Part shown: in pieces, positions 1 through 7,225 of the stretch
How the letters are laid out: every line of letters begins with the position of its first letter
Position numbering within the stretch: position 1 is the first letter of the stretch
DNA from: an uncultured Sulfitobacter sp.
GTDB lineage: Bacteria > Pseudomonadota > Alphaproteobacteria > Rhodobacterales > Rhodobacteraceae
Assembly (NCBI GenBank): GCA_937923365.1
Contig: CALAIJ010000345.1
Span: 1-12,478 of the forward strand
Reading direction: 5' to 3'
DNA length: 12,478 bases
The notes under the pieces: model-generated
The model's input: the letters and a program-made list of their open reading frames with translations, nothing else
Databases searched by the model: none
Told to the model about the DNA's origin: nothing
Translations under genes and position numbers: made by a program

Positions 1-583
1 CCTGCGACACATCGGTAAACCGCCATGCCAAGAGAGTCGCTGCCGCCATCGCAAGGGCTGCTGCCCAGAACGTCGCCTCAAGACTGACCAGCGCAATCGC
101 ACCGCCAATCACGGCCGACAACGCAAAGCCTGTCAGCGAGAATTGCAGCGCGCGCGTTTCATGCGCTTCGACCTCGTCAGCGCGGTCTTCGGCGGCCAGT
201 GATTCATACAGCAGCGCACTATCGGTGCCCGACGCAAAGGCTGACCCAGCACCCAGACAGAATTGCCCCAGCACAAAGATGGTGAAATTGTCGCCCAGCG
301 CCAGCAGGGTGCCCCCTGCGACACCCGCAAGGGCGGCGGCGATCAACGTCCGGCGGCGGCCCAAACGGTCTGACAGATAGCCCGAGGGCACCTCCAGCAC
401 TGTGACAGAGATGTCATAGACCGCATAAAGGGCGATGGCCGCAGCGGGCGACAGGCTGTTCTGGAAATAGAGGAACCAGACCGCCTGCCAGAACAGCAGG
501 GACTGGGCGAACTTGAACCACGGATACAGCGTGATGTTGCGCGCCGCCGAGCCCCGGGACCCTGCTGCGACAACCCGCGCCAT
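1..583 (-). CDS. MFS transporter, N-terminal part (runs off left edge)
   Basis: This is the first 194 codons of a major facilitator superfamily inner-membrane transporter; the C-terminal half lies outside the window. Reading minus from an ATG at 583, a short polar N-terminus (residues 1-20) is followed by alternating hydrophobic segments at about 25-40, 46-66, 80-98, 100-118, 147-167 and 170-186. The MFS motif A is clear: GYLSDRLGRRRT at residues 68-79 between TM2 and TM3. The stretch SGTDSALLYESL (about 118-129) recalls a subgroup of MFS proteins with that motif after TM4. The start lies 3 bases after the stop of the upstream hydrolase gene with only a weak AAGG before it, so translational coupling is likely. 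Substrate cannot be assigned. The family call is secure because motif A and TM spacing are both visible. Confidence 0.88.
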   Translation of the reverse strand, partial: MARVVAAGSRGSAARNITLYPWFKFAQSLLFWQAVWFLYFQNSLSPAAAIALYAVYDISVTVLEVPSGYLSDRLGRRRTLIAAALAGVAGGTLLALGDNFTIFVLGQFCLGAGSAFASGTDSALLYESLAAEDRADEVEAHETRALQFSLTGFALSAVIGGAIALVSLEATFWAAALAMAAATLLAWRFTDVSQ

Positions 584-586
584 GCC

Positions 587-1378
587 TTACTTGAGCGCCA
601 GAAGCGCGGCGATCATATCGCTGTCGGGATCGGCCAGCGCTTCGATGATGTCAAAGTGGTGCTTGCCCTCGACAATGGTCTGCTTGGCCCCCCAAGCGCG
701 GGCCATGGCCTCTGCCTGTTCCAGAAACGCAGGCCGCTCGTTTTCGCCAACCCAGACGGACACGGCGACACCGTGCGGCGGGCTCATGTTCACGGGGCTG
801 TCGGACTGTGCGGTGGCCGCGTCGATGCCCAGCACCTCGTTCATGGAGGTTTGCATCAAAGGCTCCAGATCGCCGACGGGCGAGATGGACACAATCTGCG
901 AAATCCGGTCGCGGACCTCGCCGCCCAGCAACAGCGGGTCCATGATCCGCGCGACCAGATGCCCTCCGGCGGAGTGCCCGGCCAGTGCGATGGTGCCTTG
1001 CGTGCGCCCCGCAACCTTGACCAATGCGGCGGCCACCTGACTGGCAATCTGCGGGATCGTCACATCAGGGCAAAGATCGTAGGTTGGCATCGCAACGGCC
1101 CAGCCTTTGGCCAGCGCCCCTGCTGCCAGATGCGACCACATGCTGCCGTCAAAGCGTTTCCAATAGCCGCCGTGCACGAACATGACCGTGCCGCGTGACA
1201 CCCCTTCGGGTTCGAAAAAGTCAAAGACCTGCCGCGGGCTGTCGCCGTACTTCACGCCGATCTGTGCACGGAACCCCAATTTTTTGCGAAACGCCGCTGC
1301 GTCCTCTTCCCACTGGGCGGGATAGGCATCCGCGCCCTCGATATGGGCTGCGTTCTCATAGGCGTCATCAAGCGTCAT
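587..1378 (-). CDS. alpha/beta hydrolase, arylformamidase (kynurenine formamidase)-like
   Basis: A cytoplasmic 263-residue alpha/beta hydrolase with no signal peptide. HGGYW at residues 69-73 is the oxyanion-hole motif typical of the arylformamidase / kynurenine formamidase branch and related carboxylesterases. The nucleophile elbow is GHSAG at 134-138 with Ser136. The C-terminal KHHFDII (239-245) supplies the catalytic His (240 or 241), and an acidic residue in GENER (211-215) is the probable third triad member. Length fits the family. The ATG at 1378 has GGAG 8 bases upstream. It is followed almost directly by the MFS gene, suggesting an operon, and is divergent from gabD. Kynurenine formamidase would hydrolyse N-formylkynurenine in tryptophan breakdown, but no other kynurenine-pathway gene is visible here, so another small ester or amide may be the true substrate. 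Confidence 0.85.
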   Translation of the reverse strand: MTLDDAYENAAHIEGADAYPAQWEEDAAAFRKKLGFRAQIGVKYGDSPRQVFDFFEPEGVSRGTVMFVHGGYWKRFDGSMWSHLAAGALAKGWAVAMPTYDLCPDVTIPQIASQVAAALVKVAGRTQGTIALAGHSAGGHLVARIMDPLLLGGEVRDRISQIVSISPVGDLEPLMQTSMNEVLGIDAATAQSDSPVNMSPPHGVAVSVWVGENERPAFLEQAEAMARAWGAKQTIVEGKHHFDIIEALADPDSDMIAALLALK

Positions 1379-1473
1379 CGCTGGGTCTCCGGTATCGGGT
1401 AAATCGCGTCACGAACTGGACAATCATAGCCAATGTTGGTTTGGGTGCCACAAACAAATGACGGAGATACCGA
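1379..1473. promoter_or_regulatory. divergent promoter region between hydrolase and gabD
   Basis: These 95 bases separate two divergent start codons and must hold promoters for both directions unless one gene is read from elsewhere. Visible elements are GGAG at 1463-1466 ahead of the gabD ATG (1474), and its minus-strand counterpart at 1387-1390 ahead of the hydrolase ATG (1378). A 7-base inverted pair (CGGTATC at 1390-1396, GATACCG at 1466-1472) sits beside both starts and may be chance. I could not pick a convincing -35/-10 pair on either strand. Confidence 0.5.
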
Positions 1474-2946
1474 ATGACCCAGTCCAAGACCGATCTCAAG
1501 GCAATGCTGAACGACCCCACGCTGCTGGAAACCCGCGCCTATATTGATGGCAAATGGGTCGACGGGGACGATGGTACGTTTGACGTGACCAACCCTGCGC
1601 GGGGCGATGTGATCGCCAAAGTTGCTGATCTGAGCCGCGCCCAAGTGGGCAAAGCCATCGCTGCCGCCGAAAAAGCCCAGAAAGACTGGGCCACATGGAC
1701 CGGCAAGGAGCGCGCCGCCGTGTTGCGCAAATGGTTCGACCTGATGATGGAAAACCAAGACGATCTGGGCGCCATCCTCACCGCCGAGCAAGGCAAGCCG
1801 CTGGCCGAGGCCAAAGGCGAAATCGGATATGGTGCGTCCTTTATCGAGTTCTTCGGCGAAGAGGCCAAGCGCATCTACGGTGAAACGATTCCCGGCCACC
1901 AGCGCGACAAGCGCATCACAGTGCTTAAGCAGCCTATCGGCGTTGCGGCCTCCATCACGCCGTGGAATTTCCCCAACGCGATGATCACCCGCAAGGCGGC
2001 CCCAGCGCTGGCGGCGGGCTGTTCCTTTGTGGCGCGCCCTGCGGCGGAAACACCGCTGTCGGCCATCGTCATGGGCGTTCTGGCCGAGCGCGCGGGCATC
2101 CCTGCGGGCGTGTTCAATGTGCTGCCTTCGTCCTCGTCCTCAGCGGTCGGCAAAGAGTTCTGCGAGAACCCCGCCGTGCGCAAACTGACCTTCACCGGAT
2201 CGACCGAAGTGGGCCGCATTCTGATGAAGCAGGCCGCAGACAGCGTCATGAAGTGTTCGATGGAGCTGGGTGGCAACGCGCCGTTCATCGTCTTTGACGA
2301 CGCCGATCTGGATGCCGCCGTCGAGGGAGCGATCCTGTGCAAGTTCCGCAACAACGGCCAGACCTGCGTCTGCGCCAACCGTATTTACGTGCAGGCGGGT
2401 GTCTATGACACCTTCGCGGAAAAACTGAAGGCCCGCGTCGAGACAATGAAGATCGGCGACGGTTTTGCCGAAGGCACCGACCTTGGCCCGCTGATTAACC
2501 CCGCCGCAGGCGAGAAGGTGCGCGAACATATCGCTGATGCCAAAGCCAAAGGCGCAACCGTGATCCTGGGCGACAACGGCGAGATGGACGGCAATTTCCT
2601 TGCGCCCACCATCGTCACCGGCGTCACGCAAGACATGCAGGTCGCTCAAGATGAGACCTTCGGCCCCTTCGCACCGCTGTTCAAGTTCGAGGACGAAGAC
2701 GAAGTGATCGCTATGGCCAATGATACGATCTTTGGTCTGGCCTCGTACTTCTATGCAAACGACCTCAGCCGCGTCTACAAAGTTGCCGAGGCGCTGGAAT
2801 ATGGCATCGTGGGCGTGAACACGGGCATCATCTCTACCGAGGTGGCCCCCTTCGGCGGCGTGAAGCAATCCGGCCTTGGTCGCGAAGGCAGCCACCACGG
2901 CATCGATGACTATCTGGAAATGAAATACATCTGCATGTCTGTCTAA
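1474..2946 (+). CDS. gabD: NAD(P)-dependent succinate-semialdehyde dehydrogenase
   Basis: A full-length 490-residue cytoplasmic aldehyde dehydrogenase that oxidises succinate semialdehyde to succinate, the last step of GABA degradation into the TCA cycle. Family landmarks: PWNFP at 163-167 (Asn165 stabilises the thiohemiacetal), FTGSTEVGR at 240-248 (coenzyme loop), MELGG at 263-267 (general base Glu264), GQTCVC at 295-300 (nucleophile Cys298 plus Cys300), ETFGP at 394-398, and a C-terminus with APFGGVKQSGLGREG. The Cys-Val-Cys arrangement and the segments EALEYGIVG and NAPFIVFDDADLD match remembered E. coli GabD closely, which favours SSADH over other ALDHs. The coenzyme-contact Lys of the usual KPAxxTP motif is Arg188 here (ARPAAETP), so NAD versus NADP preference is left open. 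A five-serine run occurs at 219-223. The start is set by GGAG 7 bases upstream; a terminator follows at 2997. Confidence 0.93.
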   Translation: MTQSKTDLKAMLNDPTLLETRAYIDGKWVDGDDGTFDVTNPARGDVIAKVADLSRAQVGKAIAAAEKAQKDWATWTGKERAAVLRKWFDLMMENQDDLGAILTAEQGKPLAEAKGEIGYGASFIEFFGEEAKRIYGETIPGHQRDKRITVLKQPIGVAASITPWNFPNAMITRKAAPALAAGCSFVARPAAETPLSAIVMGVLAERAGIPAGVFNVLPSSSSSAVGKEFCENPAVRKLTFTGSTEVGRILMKQAADSVMKCSMELGGNAPFIVFDDADLDAAVEGAILCKFRNNGQTCVCANRIYVQAGVYDTFAEKLKARVETMKIGDGFAEGTDLGPLINPAAGEKVREHIADAKAKGATVILGDNGEMDGNFLAPTIVTGVTQDMQVAQDETFGPFAPLFKFEDEDEVIAMANDTIFGLASYFYANDLSRVYKVAEALEYGIVGVNTGIISTEVAPFGGVKQSGLGREGSHHGIDDYLEMKYICMSV

Positions 2947-2996
2947 CGGCCGGTTCAGGAGGGGCTTTGCACCTCTGCTCTGGGCATCGACATTTG

Positions 2997-3028
2997 AAGG
3001 GTCGCCGCGCTGGCGGCCCTTTCTTGTT
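2997..3028 (+). terminator. rho-independent terminator of gabD
   Basis: A 10-bp stem (2997-3006 with 3012-3021, one G-U pair, loop GCGCT) is followed by TCTTGTTC. It lies 50 bases past the gabD stop in the convergent gap before the lysozyme-like gene. Because of the U-rich tail only on this strand, I assign it to gabD. Confidence 0.8.
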
Positions 3029-3095
3029 CGCATGGCCACGGGTGCCTAGGATCAGGACCAAAGCAGCGCGGCCCACTGGTCCCAAAACCCATCCA

Positions 3096-3114
3096 ACCCA
3101 ATCACCCCTTGGGT
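3096..3114 (-). terminator. possible hairpin overlapping the stop of the lysozyme-like gene
   Basis: A perfect inverted pair, ACCCAA (3096-3101) and TTGGGT (3109-3114), flanks a 7-base loop that contains the TGA stop of the minus-strand gene. A GGGTTTTGGG stretch follows downstream on that strand (3081-3090), but there is no immediate U-run. It could be a weak 3' end structure or chance. Confidence 0.3.
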
Positions 3115-3854
3115 GCGATCCGCTTCATCACCTGTTCGAACTGCGCCCAACTGATCGAGGCTTTGTTGCCCGCATATCCCGCATAGTGCGACTTGCCGGA
3201 GGAGTTGGGCAGGCCCGCCCAGATCTTGGCCAGATTGTTCATGAACGCGACCCTGCTCAGGGTGCCTTTGCGGAATCGGTGCAGCCCCGCTTCGGCCAGC
3301 AACACATCCCCCAAACGGTCCTGCACGGCGGGGGTGAACCGCACGTTCGGATCAACACCCGCCTTGCGCACCACCCGTACCAGCGTCTTGGGGATGAACT
3401 GGTACTTGCCAATCGCATGAGGCTGACCGGGCGTGTCGGCGATCCATTTGTAAATCTGCGCAATGGTCATCTGCGTGGGCGCCCGCGGCGGTTTGATCCG
3501 CGCGCCGTGCTGCACGGCATCATACCCGTCGCGCCGCGATTCAGCTGACCTGATCAATGCGCGGATAACCTGCACGTCACTGCCCTTGATGGTGCTGATC
3601 CCCGCCGTGGGAAAGGCGGGCTCATGGGCGGGCGGATCTTCAAAAAAGCTGCCCTCGCGGCGGCCAATGAACAGGCTGCTGCCTTTTTGCGGGTCGCGCG
3701 CACTGCCCGTGTTCAACGCACCACCGCTGTATAATGCGCTGCGCTGTTCGCCGATCTGCCCCTGATCCAACAAAGACACCACACCCGCCTGCGCGCAGGA
3801 CGACATCACCACTGCAACGATGAAAACGATGAAACGGATAGGTTCGACCCCCAA
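3102..3854 (-). CDS. secreted lysozyme-fold protein, GH104 / lambda-R endolysin-like
   Basis: A 250-residue exported protein. Residues 1-23 form a signal peptide (hydrophobic FIVFIVAVV, possible cleavage after AQA; Cys20 in MSSCAQ is only a poor lipobox). Residues 24-90 are a polar, low-complexity linker. From about 91 the protein resembles the lambda-R type lytic transglycosylase fold: Glu105 in RSAESRRDGYDAV aligns by eye with the catalytic Glu before GYD in lambda R; AIGKYQFIPKTL (147-158) matches its GAGRYQ region; QDRL (178-181) and IWAGLPN (211-217) match the SQDA and IWASLPG segments. This suggests peptidoglycan cleavage in the periplasm, but the alignment is from memory. The start is TTG: an in-frame TGA lies 15 bases upstream, and starting at the next ATG (codon 17) would destroy the signal peptide. 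The upstream 227-residue gene ends 52 bases before, so the two may be co-transcribed. Confidence 0.75.
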   Translation of the reverse strand: MGVEPIRFIVFIVAVVMSSCAQAGVVSLLDQGQIGEQRSALYSGGALNTGSARDPQKGSSLFIGRREGSFFEDPPAHEPAFPTAGISTIKGSDVQVIRALIRSAESRRDGYDAVQHGARIKPPRAPTQMTIAQIYKWIADTPGQPHAIGKYQFIPKTLVRVVRKAGVDPNVRFTPAVQDRLGDVLLAEAGLHRFRKGTLSRVAFMNNLAKIWAGLPNSSGKSHYAGYAGNKASISWAQFEQVMKRIAPKG

Positions 3855-3906
3855 CCTGACTGATTCCCATCACAGTGCCAGCCAGAGGTTGAGATTTCGT
3901 TCCCCG

Positions 3907-4590
3907 TTACCGGTGCGTGCCGATCCGAGACAGTACAATTGTCGGGATGCGGTGGAACCCAAGATCAAAAGGCATGTCCTTGTCTTCGCGCCAGACACTT
4001 AGAAAATGCGCTGTATCGCCACTGATCCAGATGCGCTCGGCGCTTTCCACACCCGCTTGCATCAGCGCGTCGATGACCGTGTCATCGTTCAGCTGTTCCA
4101 GCGCCATGTCCAGACAGGCGGCAAGGGACTGCGGAGGTTGCCCGACGGTCTTTGTGATCGCGTCCGAATAGCGGTCCAGTAAGGCTGTCACCTGCCTGTC
4201 GATCTCTGCCTGACCCAGCGATGCGAAGGGCGCGTCGATGAACATATGCGAAGACGCCAAAGCCACGGCGATCTGGTCATTCCCGAAATCCTCGACACCG
4301 CTACCGGGTTCGTCTGCAAAGGCTGCCTCCTCGGCTCTGGCCTCTGCGATCATCTCGTTCAGGCCCGCAAGGGTTACTTCCAGAATATCCGGCGGCAGGC
4401 CAAGCGCGCGTATCTTCGCCTCCGTCTGGCTGGCGGTTTCGTCGATAGAATGGGCCGTGTCCTCATCCTCGCTCGCGATTTCAACGGCCAATCGTGCAAA
4501 TTCCGCGTCTGACGCTGCAACAAGGGCGGCAAACCGGGCGTCCAGATTTTCCGTCATTGCCCAGCGCCAGATGGAGATGTCTTCCGCCAT
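3907..4590 (-). CDS. hypothetical protein, 227 residues
   Basis: I do not recognise this protein. It is acidic, without a signal peptide or membrane segment. The N-terminal half (about 12-105) is alanine- and glutamate-rich and probably helical; the C-terminal half (about 110-227) is mixed, ending in a segment with IWISGDTAHFLSVWREDKDMPFDLGFHRIP. The reading frame stays open as far as 4890, but the start at 4590 is preferred: AAGGGG lies 5-6 bases upstream, and any longer version would overlap the divergent sigma-factor gene and read as arginine/proline-rich antisense sequence. An alternative in-frame ATG is at 4557. It shares an 80-base divergent promoter region with the sigma factor and is followed at 52 bases by the lysozyme-like gene, so a link to the sigma regulon is possible but unproven. 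Confidence 0.75.
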   Translation of the reverse strand: MAEDISIWRWAMTENLDARFAALVAASDAEFARLAVEIASEDEDTAHSIDETASQTEAKIRALGLPPDILEVTLAGLNEMIAEARAEEAAFADEPGSGVEDFGNDQIAVALASSHMFIDAPFASLGQAEIDRQVTALLDRYSDAITKTVGQPPQSLAACLDMALEQLNDDTVIDALMQAGVESAERIWISGDTAHFLSVWREDKDMPFDLGFHRIPTIVLSRIGTHR

Positions 4591-4670
4591 TTCAGCCCCT
4601 TGTTCTTCTTGCGTAAATAATTTCGCACATCCGCCAAGGATTGACCAACGGCGCGCGTCATACTCTTGTG
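4591..4670. promoter_or_regulatory. divergent intergenic region, hypothetical gene / sigma factor
   Basis: Eighty bases between two divergent genes. On the minus strand an AT-rich patch (AAATTATTT, 4613-4621 region) lies 23-31 bases above the hypothetical gene's start and its AAGGGG ribosome site. On the plus side, TTGACC (4641-4646) and TACTCT (4661-4666) resemble -35 and -10 boxes but are only 14 bases apart, too close for a normal promoter. No clear ECF-type -35 (GGAAC) was found. Confidence 0.4.
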
Positions 4671-5237
4671 ATGCTGATGCAAACAAGCGACGAAAATCTG
4701 GGCCTCGCGGCGGCGGGCGGTGATCGATCTGCGTTCTCCACCCTGTTGGAGCGGCAGTACGACCGCCTGTTCCGCCTGTGTTTCCGGCTAACCGGATCGC
4801 AGGCGGAGGCCGAAGATTTGACCCAGGATATCTGTGCGGCCCTGCCCGCAAAGTTGAAAAACTATCGCGGCGATGCGGCGCTGACGACATGGCTTTACCG
4901 TGTGGCAGTCAACGCCGCCCATGATCGCCGCCGCCGTCAAGCCAGCCATGCCAAGGCCGCCGAAGGCTGGGGCGATTGGGAAGTGAACCGGCAGGCTGCA
5001 AACGCACAAGCCGCGCAGGACGTCGATTGGCTGACCACCGCCATGCGCCGTCTGCCGCCTGATCTGCGCGATACGCTGGCGCTGGTGCTGGATGACGTGA
5101 GCCACCGTGCAGCGGGTGAGATATTGGGCGTCTCCGAGGGCACCATCAGTTGGCGCATCTCGGAGGCCAAGAAACAACTGGCGCAGATACGCGCTGATGA
5201 AATGGCGTGCCCGGTCACGTCGGAGGAAAGCTCATGA
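4671..5237 (+). CDS. ECF-type RNA polymerase sigma factor
   Basis: A 188-residue sigma-70 family protein with only regions 2 and 4, the layout of extracytoplasmic-function sigma factors. Region 2 spans about 24-90: YDRLFRLCFRLTG, AEDLTQD (47-53, core-binding and -10 recognition), TTWLYRVAVNAAHD (72-85), then a basic RRRR. Region 4 spans about 122-172: LPPDLRDTLALVLDD followed by a helix-turn-helix around HRAAGEILGVSEGTISWRI (145-163). The start is uncertain: ATG at 4671 has no good Shine-Dalgarno; a TTG at 4641 directly follows AAGGA, which is too close; ATG at 4677 is a third option. The stop overlaps the start of the vWA gene (ATGA at 5234-5237), so the pair is surely one operon. By position the vWA protein, not a classical zinc anti-sigma factor, is the partner candidate. 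Confidence 0.9.
   Translation: MLMQTSDENLGLAAAGGDRSAFSTLLERQYDRLFRLCFRLTGSQAEAEDLTQDICAALPAKLKNYRGDAALTTWLYRVAVNAAHDRRRRQASHAKAAEGWGDWEVNRQAANAQAAQDVDWLTTAMRRLPPDLRDTLALVLDDVSHRAAGEILGVSEGTISWRISEAKKQLAQIRADEMACPVTSEESS
5222..5230 (+). promoter_or_regulatory. ribosome binding site deciding the vWA start
   Basis: GGAGGAAAG, with its GGAGG core at 5222-5226, lies 7 bases before ATG 5234 and inside the end of the sigma-factor gene. It settles the start of the vWA protein over an in-frame GTG at 5207 and shows strong, coupled translation of the downstream gene. Confidence 0.85.
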
Positions 5238-7198
5238 GCGACGACCTCGATGATCTGAAAGCCATGATGGCTGCCGCCACGCCGCAGCCCGATGCGGCAC
5301 GCCGCGCCGAAAATATCGCGCTTTCGGAAAAAAATTTCGATGATCTCCAAGGATCGCGTGATGACACGCGTCTTACTTCCGAGCGCCCAAGAGGGGGCGT
5401 GTTTTCAGGAGTACGACACATGTTTGACCAACTGACTTCCCGCGCGGGCCTTACCGCATCAACCGCTTTGATCGCCGTAGGCATCGTGGCCTTCACCCCG
5501 CTCGGGCAAGACTTGCTGCGCCCCGGTGACCTGACCGAAGCGCTGACCGAAACGCGGTTCGAACAACGCGCGCCAACCCCCGAAGCGCCCGTGATGATCG
5601 AGCAGACCGATGCAGGTCAATTGAGCGGTCAGATCGCGGTAGAAGAGGCCGCCCCCACAGAAAGCCTTGCCGATATGGCCGCACCCACCACGCGGACAAC
5701 CCCATCAATCGCGCCCGCCGCCCAGTTGCGCAGCCGCAAGCAGGTGGCGCAGGACGGGATCGCCATGGGCGGTCTTACAGCAGAGCCCCCAATGCCCCAG
5801 GTCCTGCCCGATACGGAGACCTTCGCCAACGCGGACGCGTCGCCCGTGCAGGTGGTGGCCGACAGTCCGGTTTCCACTTTCTCCATCGATGTGGATACGG
5901 CCAGCTACGCGGTCATCCGCAACTCCCTGACACAAGGCAAGATACCCCCGCGTGAGGCTGTGCGGATCGAGGAAATGGTGAACTACTTTACCTATGACTA
6001 TGCCGCACCCGCGGATGGAAACGCGTTCCAGCCCACGGTCTCGGTGACGCAGACACCTTGGAATGCACACACTCAGCTGGTGCAGATCGGCTTGCAAGGC
6101 GCGGTGCCTGCTGTGGCCGACCGCCCACCGCTTAATCTGGTGTTTCTGATCGACACGTCCGGTTCGATGGACAGTGCCAACAAGCTGCCACTGCTCAAGC
6201 AAAGCTTCCGCCTCATGCTGGCGCAACTGCGCCCCGAGGACGAGGTATCCATCGTGACCTACGCAGGCTCTGCGGGTCAGGTTCTGGCGCCAACCGCCGC
6301 AGGCGAACGCAGCACCATTCTGGCCGCGTTGAACAACCTTGGCGCGGGGGGCTCCACAGCGGGTCAGGCCGGTTTGCAACAGGCCTATGCAACAGCCGCA
6401 GCCATGTCCAAAGAGGGCGAAGTCAGCCGTGTGATCCTTGCCACAGATGGTGATTTCAACGTCGGTCTCAGCGATCCCGAAGCCTTGAAAGACTTCATCG
6501 CGGACAAACGCGATACAGGCACCTACCTGAGCGTGCTCGGCTTTGGCCGTGGCAATCTGGACGACGCCACCATGCAGGCGCTGGCCCAGAATGGCAACGG
6601 GACCGCGTCCTACATCGATACGCTGTCCGAGGCGCAGAAGGTGCTGGTCGACCAGTTGACCGGCGCGCTGTTTCCCATCGCCAACGATGTCAAAATTCAG
6701 GTCGAGTTCAATCCCGCCGCCGTATCGGAATACCGTCTTATCGGCTATGAAACCCGCGCGCTGCGCCGCGAGGATTTCAACAACGACAAGGTGGATGCGG
6801 GCGACATCGGTGCAGGCCACCAGGTGACCGCGCTCTATGAGGTGACGCCTGTCGGATCGCCTGCAAGGCTAAACGATCCGTTGCGGTATGCCGACCAAGA
6901 TACAGCGAAGAGCGGCAGCGATGAGTTGGCCTTTCTGCGGCTGCGCTACAAGGCACCCGGCGAAGACACCAGCCAGTTGATCGAGACACCGATTGTGGCC
7001 AGTGACGCCTCGGACGCAGGGTTTGCCGCGGCCATGGCAGGCTTTGGGCAGTTGCTGCGCGACAGCGATTACACAGGCACCTGGTCCTATGGCGATGCGA
7101 TTGCGCTGGCCAATGCGACCAAGGGGGCCGACCCTTACGGCTACCGCGCTGAGGCGGTGCAGTTGATGCGTCTGGCCGAAAGCCTGTCGCGAAAGTGA
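5234..7198 (+). CDS. membrane-anchored YfbK-type von Willebrand factor A protein
   Basis: A 654-residue protein. Residues 1-71 are hydrophilic and presumably cytoplasmic; 72-90 form one membrane segment (TASTALIAVGIVAF); about 95-205 is a disordered Pro/Thr/Ala-rich periplasmic linker. The YfbK-type vWF_A N-terminal region follows (about 211-290: STFSIDVDTASYAVIR, EEMVNYF), then the vWA domain (about 300-480) with an intact MIDAS metal site: Asp307-Ser309-Ser311 in DTSGSM, Thr375, Asp405 in ATDGDFN. The C-terminal part (about 485-654) matches the DUF3520 region found in YfbK proteins. The vWA domain should bind a divalent metal and a protein or envelope ligand. The gene overlaps the sigma-factor gene by 4 bases. 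The cytoplasmic N-terminus has no HxxxCxxC zinc anti-sigma motif but occupies the place where an anti-sigma domain would be. Regulatory function is inference; domain content is clear. Confidence 0.9.
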   Translation: MSDDLDDLKAMMAAATPQPDAARRAENIALSEKNFDDLQGSRDDTRLTSERPRGGVFSGVRHMFDQLTSRAGLTASTALIAVGIVAFTPLGQDLLRPGDLTEALTETRFEQRAPTPEAPVMIEQTDAGQLSGQIAVEEAAPTESLADMAAPTTRTTPSIAPAAQLRSRKQVAQDGIAMGGLTAEPPMPQVLPDTETFANADASPVQVVADSPVSTFSIDVDTASYAVIRNSLTQGKIPPREAVRIEEMVNYFTYDYAAPADGNAFQPTVSVTQTPWNAHTQLVQIGLQGAVPAVADRPPLNLVFLIDTSGSMDSANKLPLLKQSFRLMLAQLRPEDEVSIVTYAGSAGQVLAPTAAGERSTILAALNNLGAGGSTAGQAGLQQAYATAAAMSKEGEVSRVILATDGDFNVGLSDPEALKDFIADKRDTGTYLSVLGFGRGNLDDATMQALAQNGNGTASYIDTLSEAQKVLVDQLTGALFPIANDVKIQVEFNPAAVSEYRLIGYETRALRREDFNNDKVDAGDIGAGHQVTALYEVTPVGSPARLNDPLRYADQDTAKSGSDELAFLRLRYKAPGEDTSQLIETPIVASDASDAGFAAAMAGFGQLLRDSDYTGTWSYGDAIALANATKGADPYGYRAEAVQLMRLAESLSRK

Positions 7199-7225
7199 GG
7201 GCAGTGCCAGCCCCCGGGATGGCGT

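Noticed and set aside
1390..1472. Inverted pair CGGTATC/GATACCG beside both divergent starts as a shared operator
   Set aside because: Only 7 bases match, the arms are about 70 bases apart, and each overlaps or adjoins ribosome-site sequence; chance is the simpler reading.
2128..2142. Serine codon run TCG TCC TCG TCC TCA in gabD as a simple repeat
   Set aside because: It is short, in frame, and replaces a variable loop next to the coenzyme site; there is no sign of slippage or disruption.
2140..3039. Minus-strand ORF (299 codons) opposite gabD
   Set aside because: It is a mirror frame of gabD and crosses the gabD terminator; its composition is not protein-like.
4638..4662. Possible ECF-type autoregulatory promoter (GGATTGA ... 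CGTCATA)
   Set aside because: The spacing between the boxes is several bases too short and the -35 match to GGAAC is poor.
4591..4890. N-terminal extension of the hypothetical gene up to 4890
   Set aside because: It would overlap the divergent sigma-factor gene by over 200 bases, and AAGGGG supports the start at 4590.
5705..6820. Long minus-strand ORF (371 codons) opposite the vWA gene
   Set aside because: It lies wholly inside a gene with clear domains and reads as His/Arg/Gly-rich antisense sequence without any recognisable motif or ribosome site, as expected of GC-rich codon bias.
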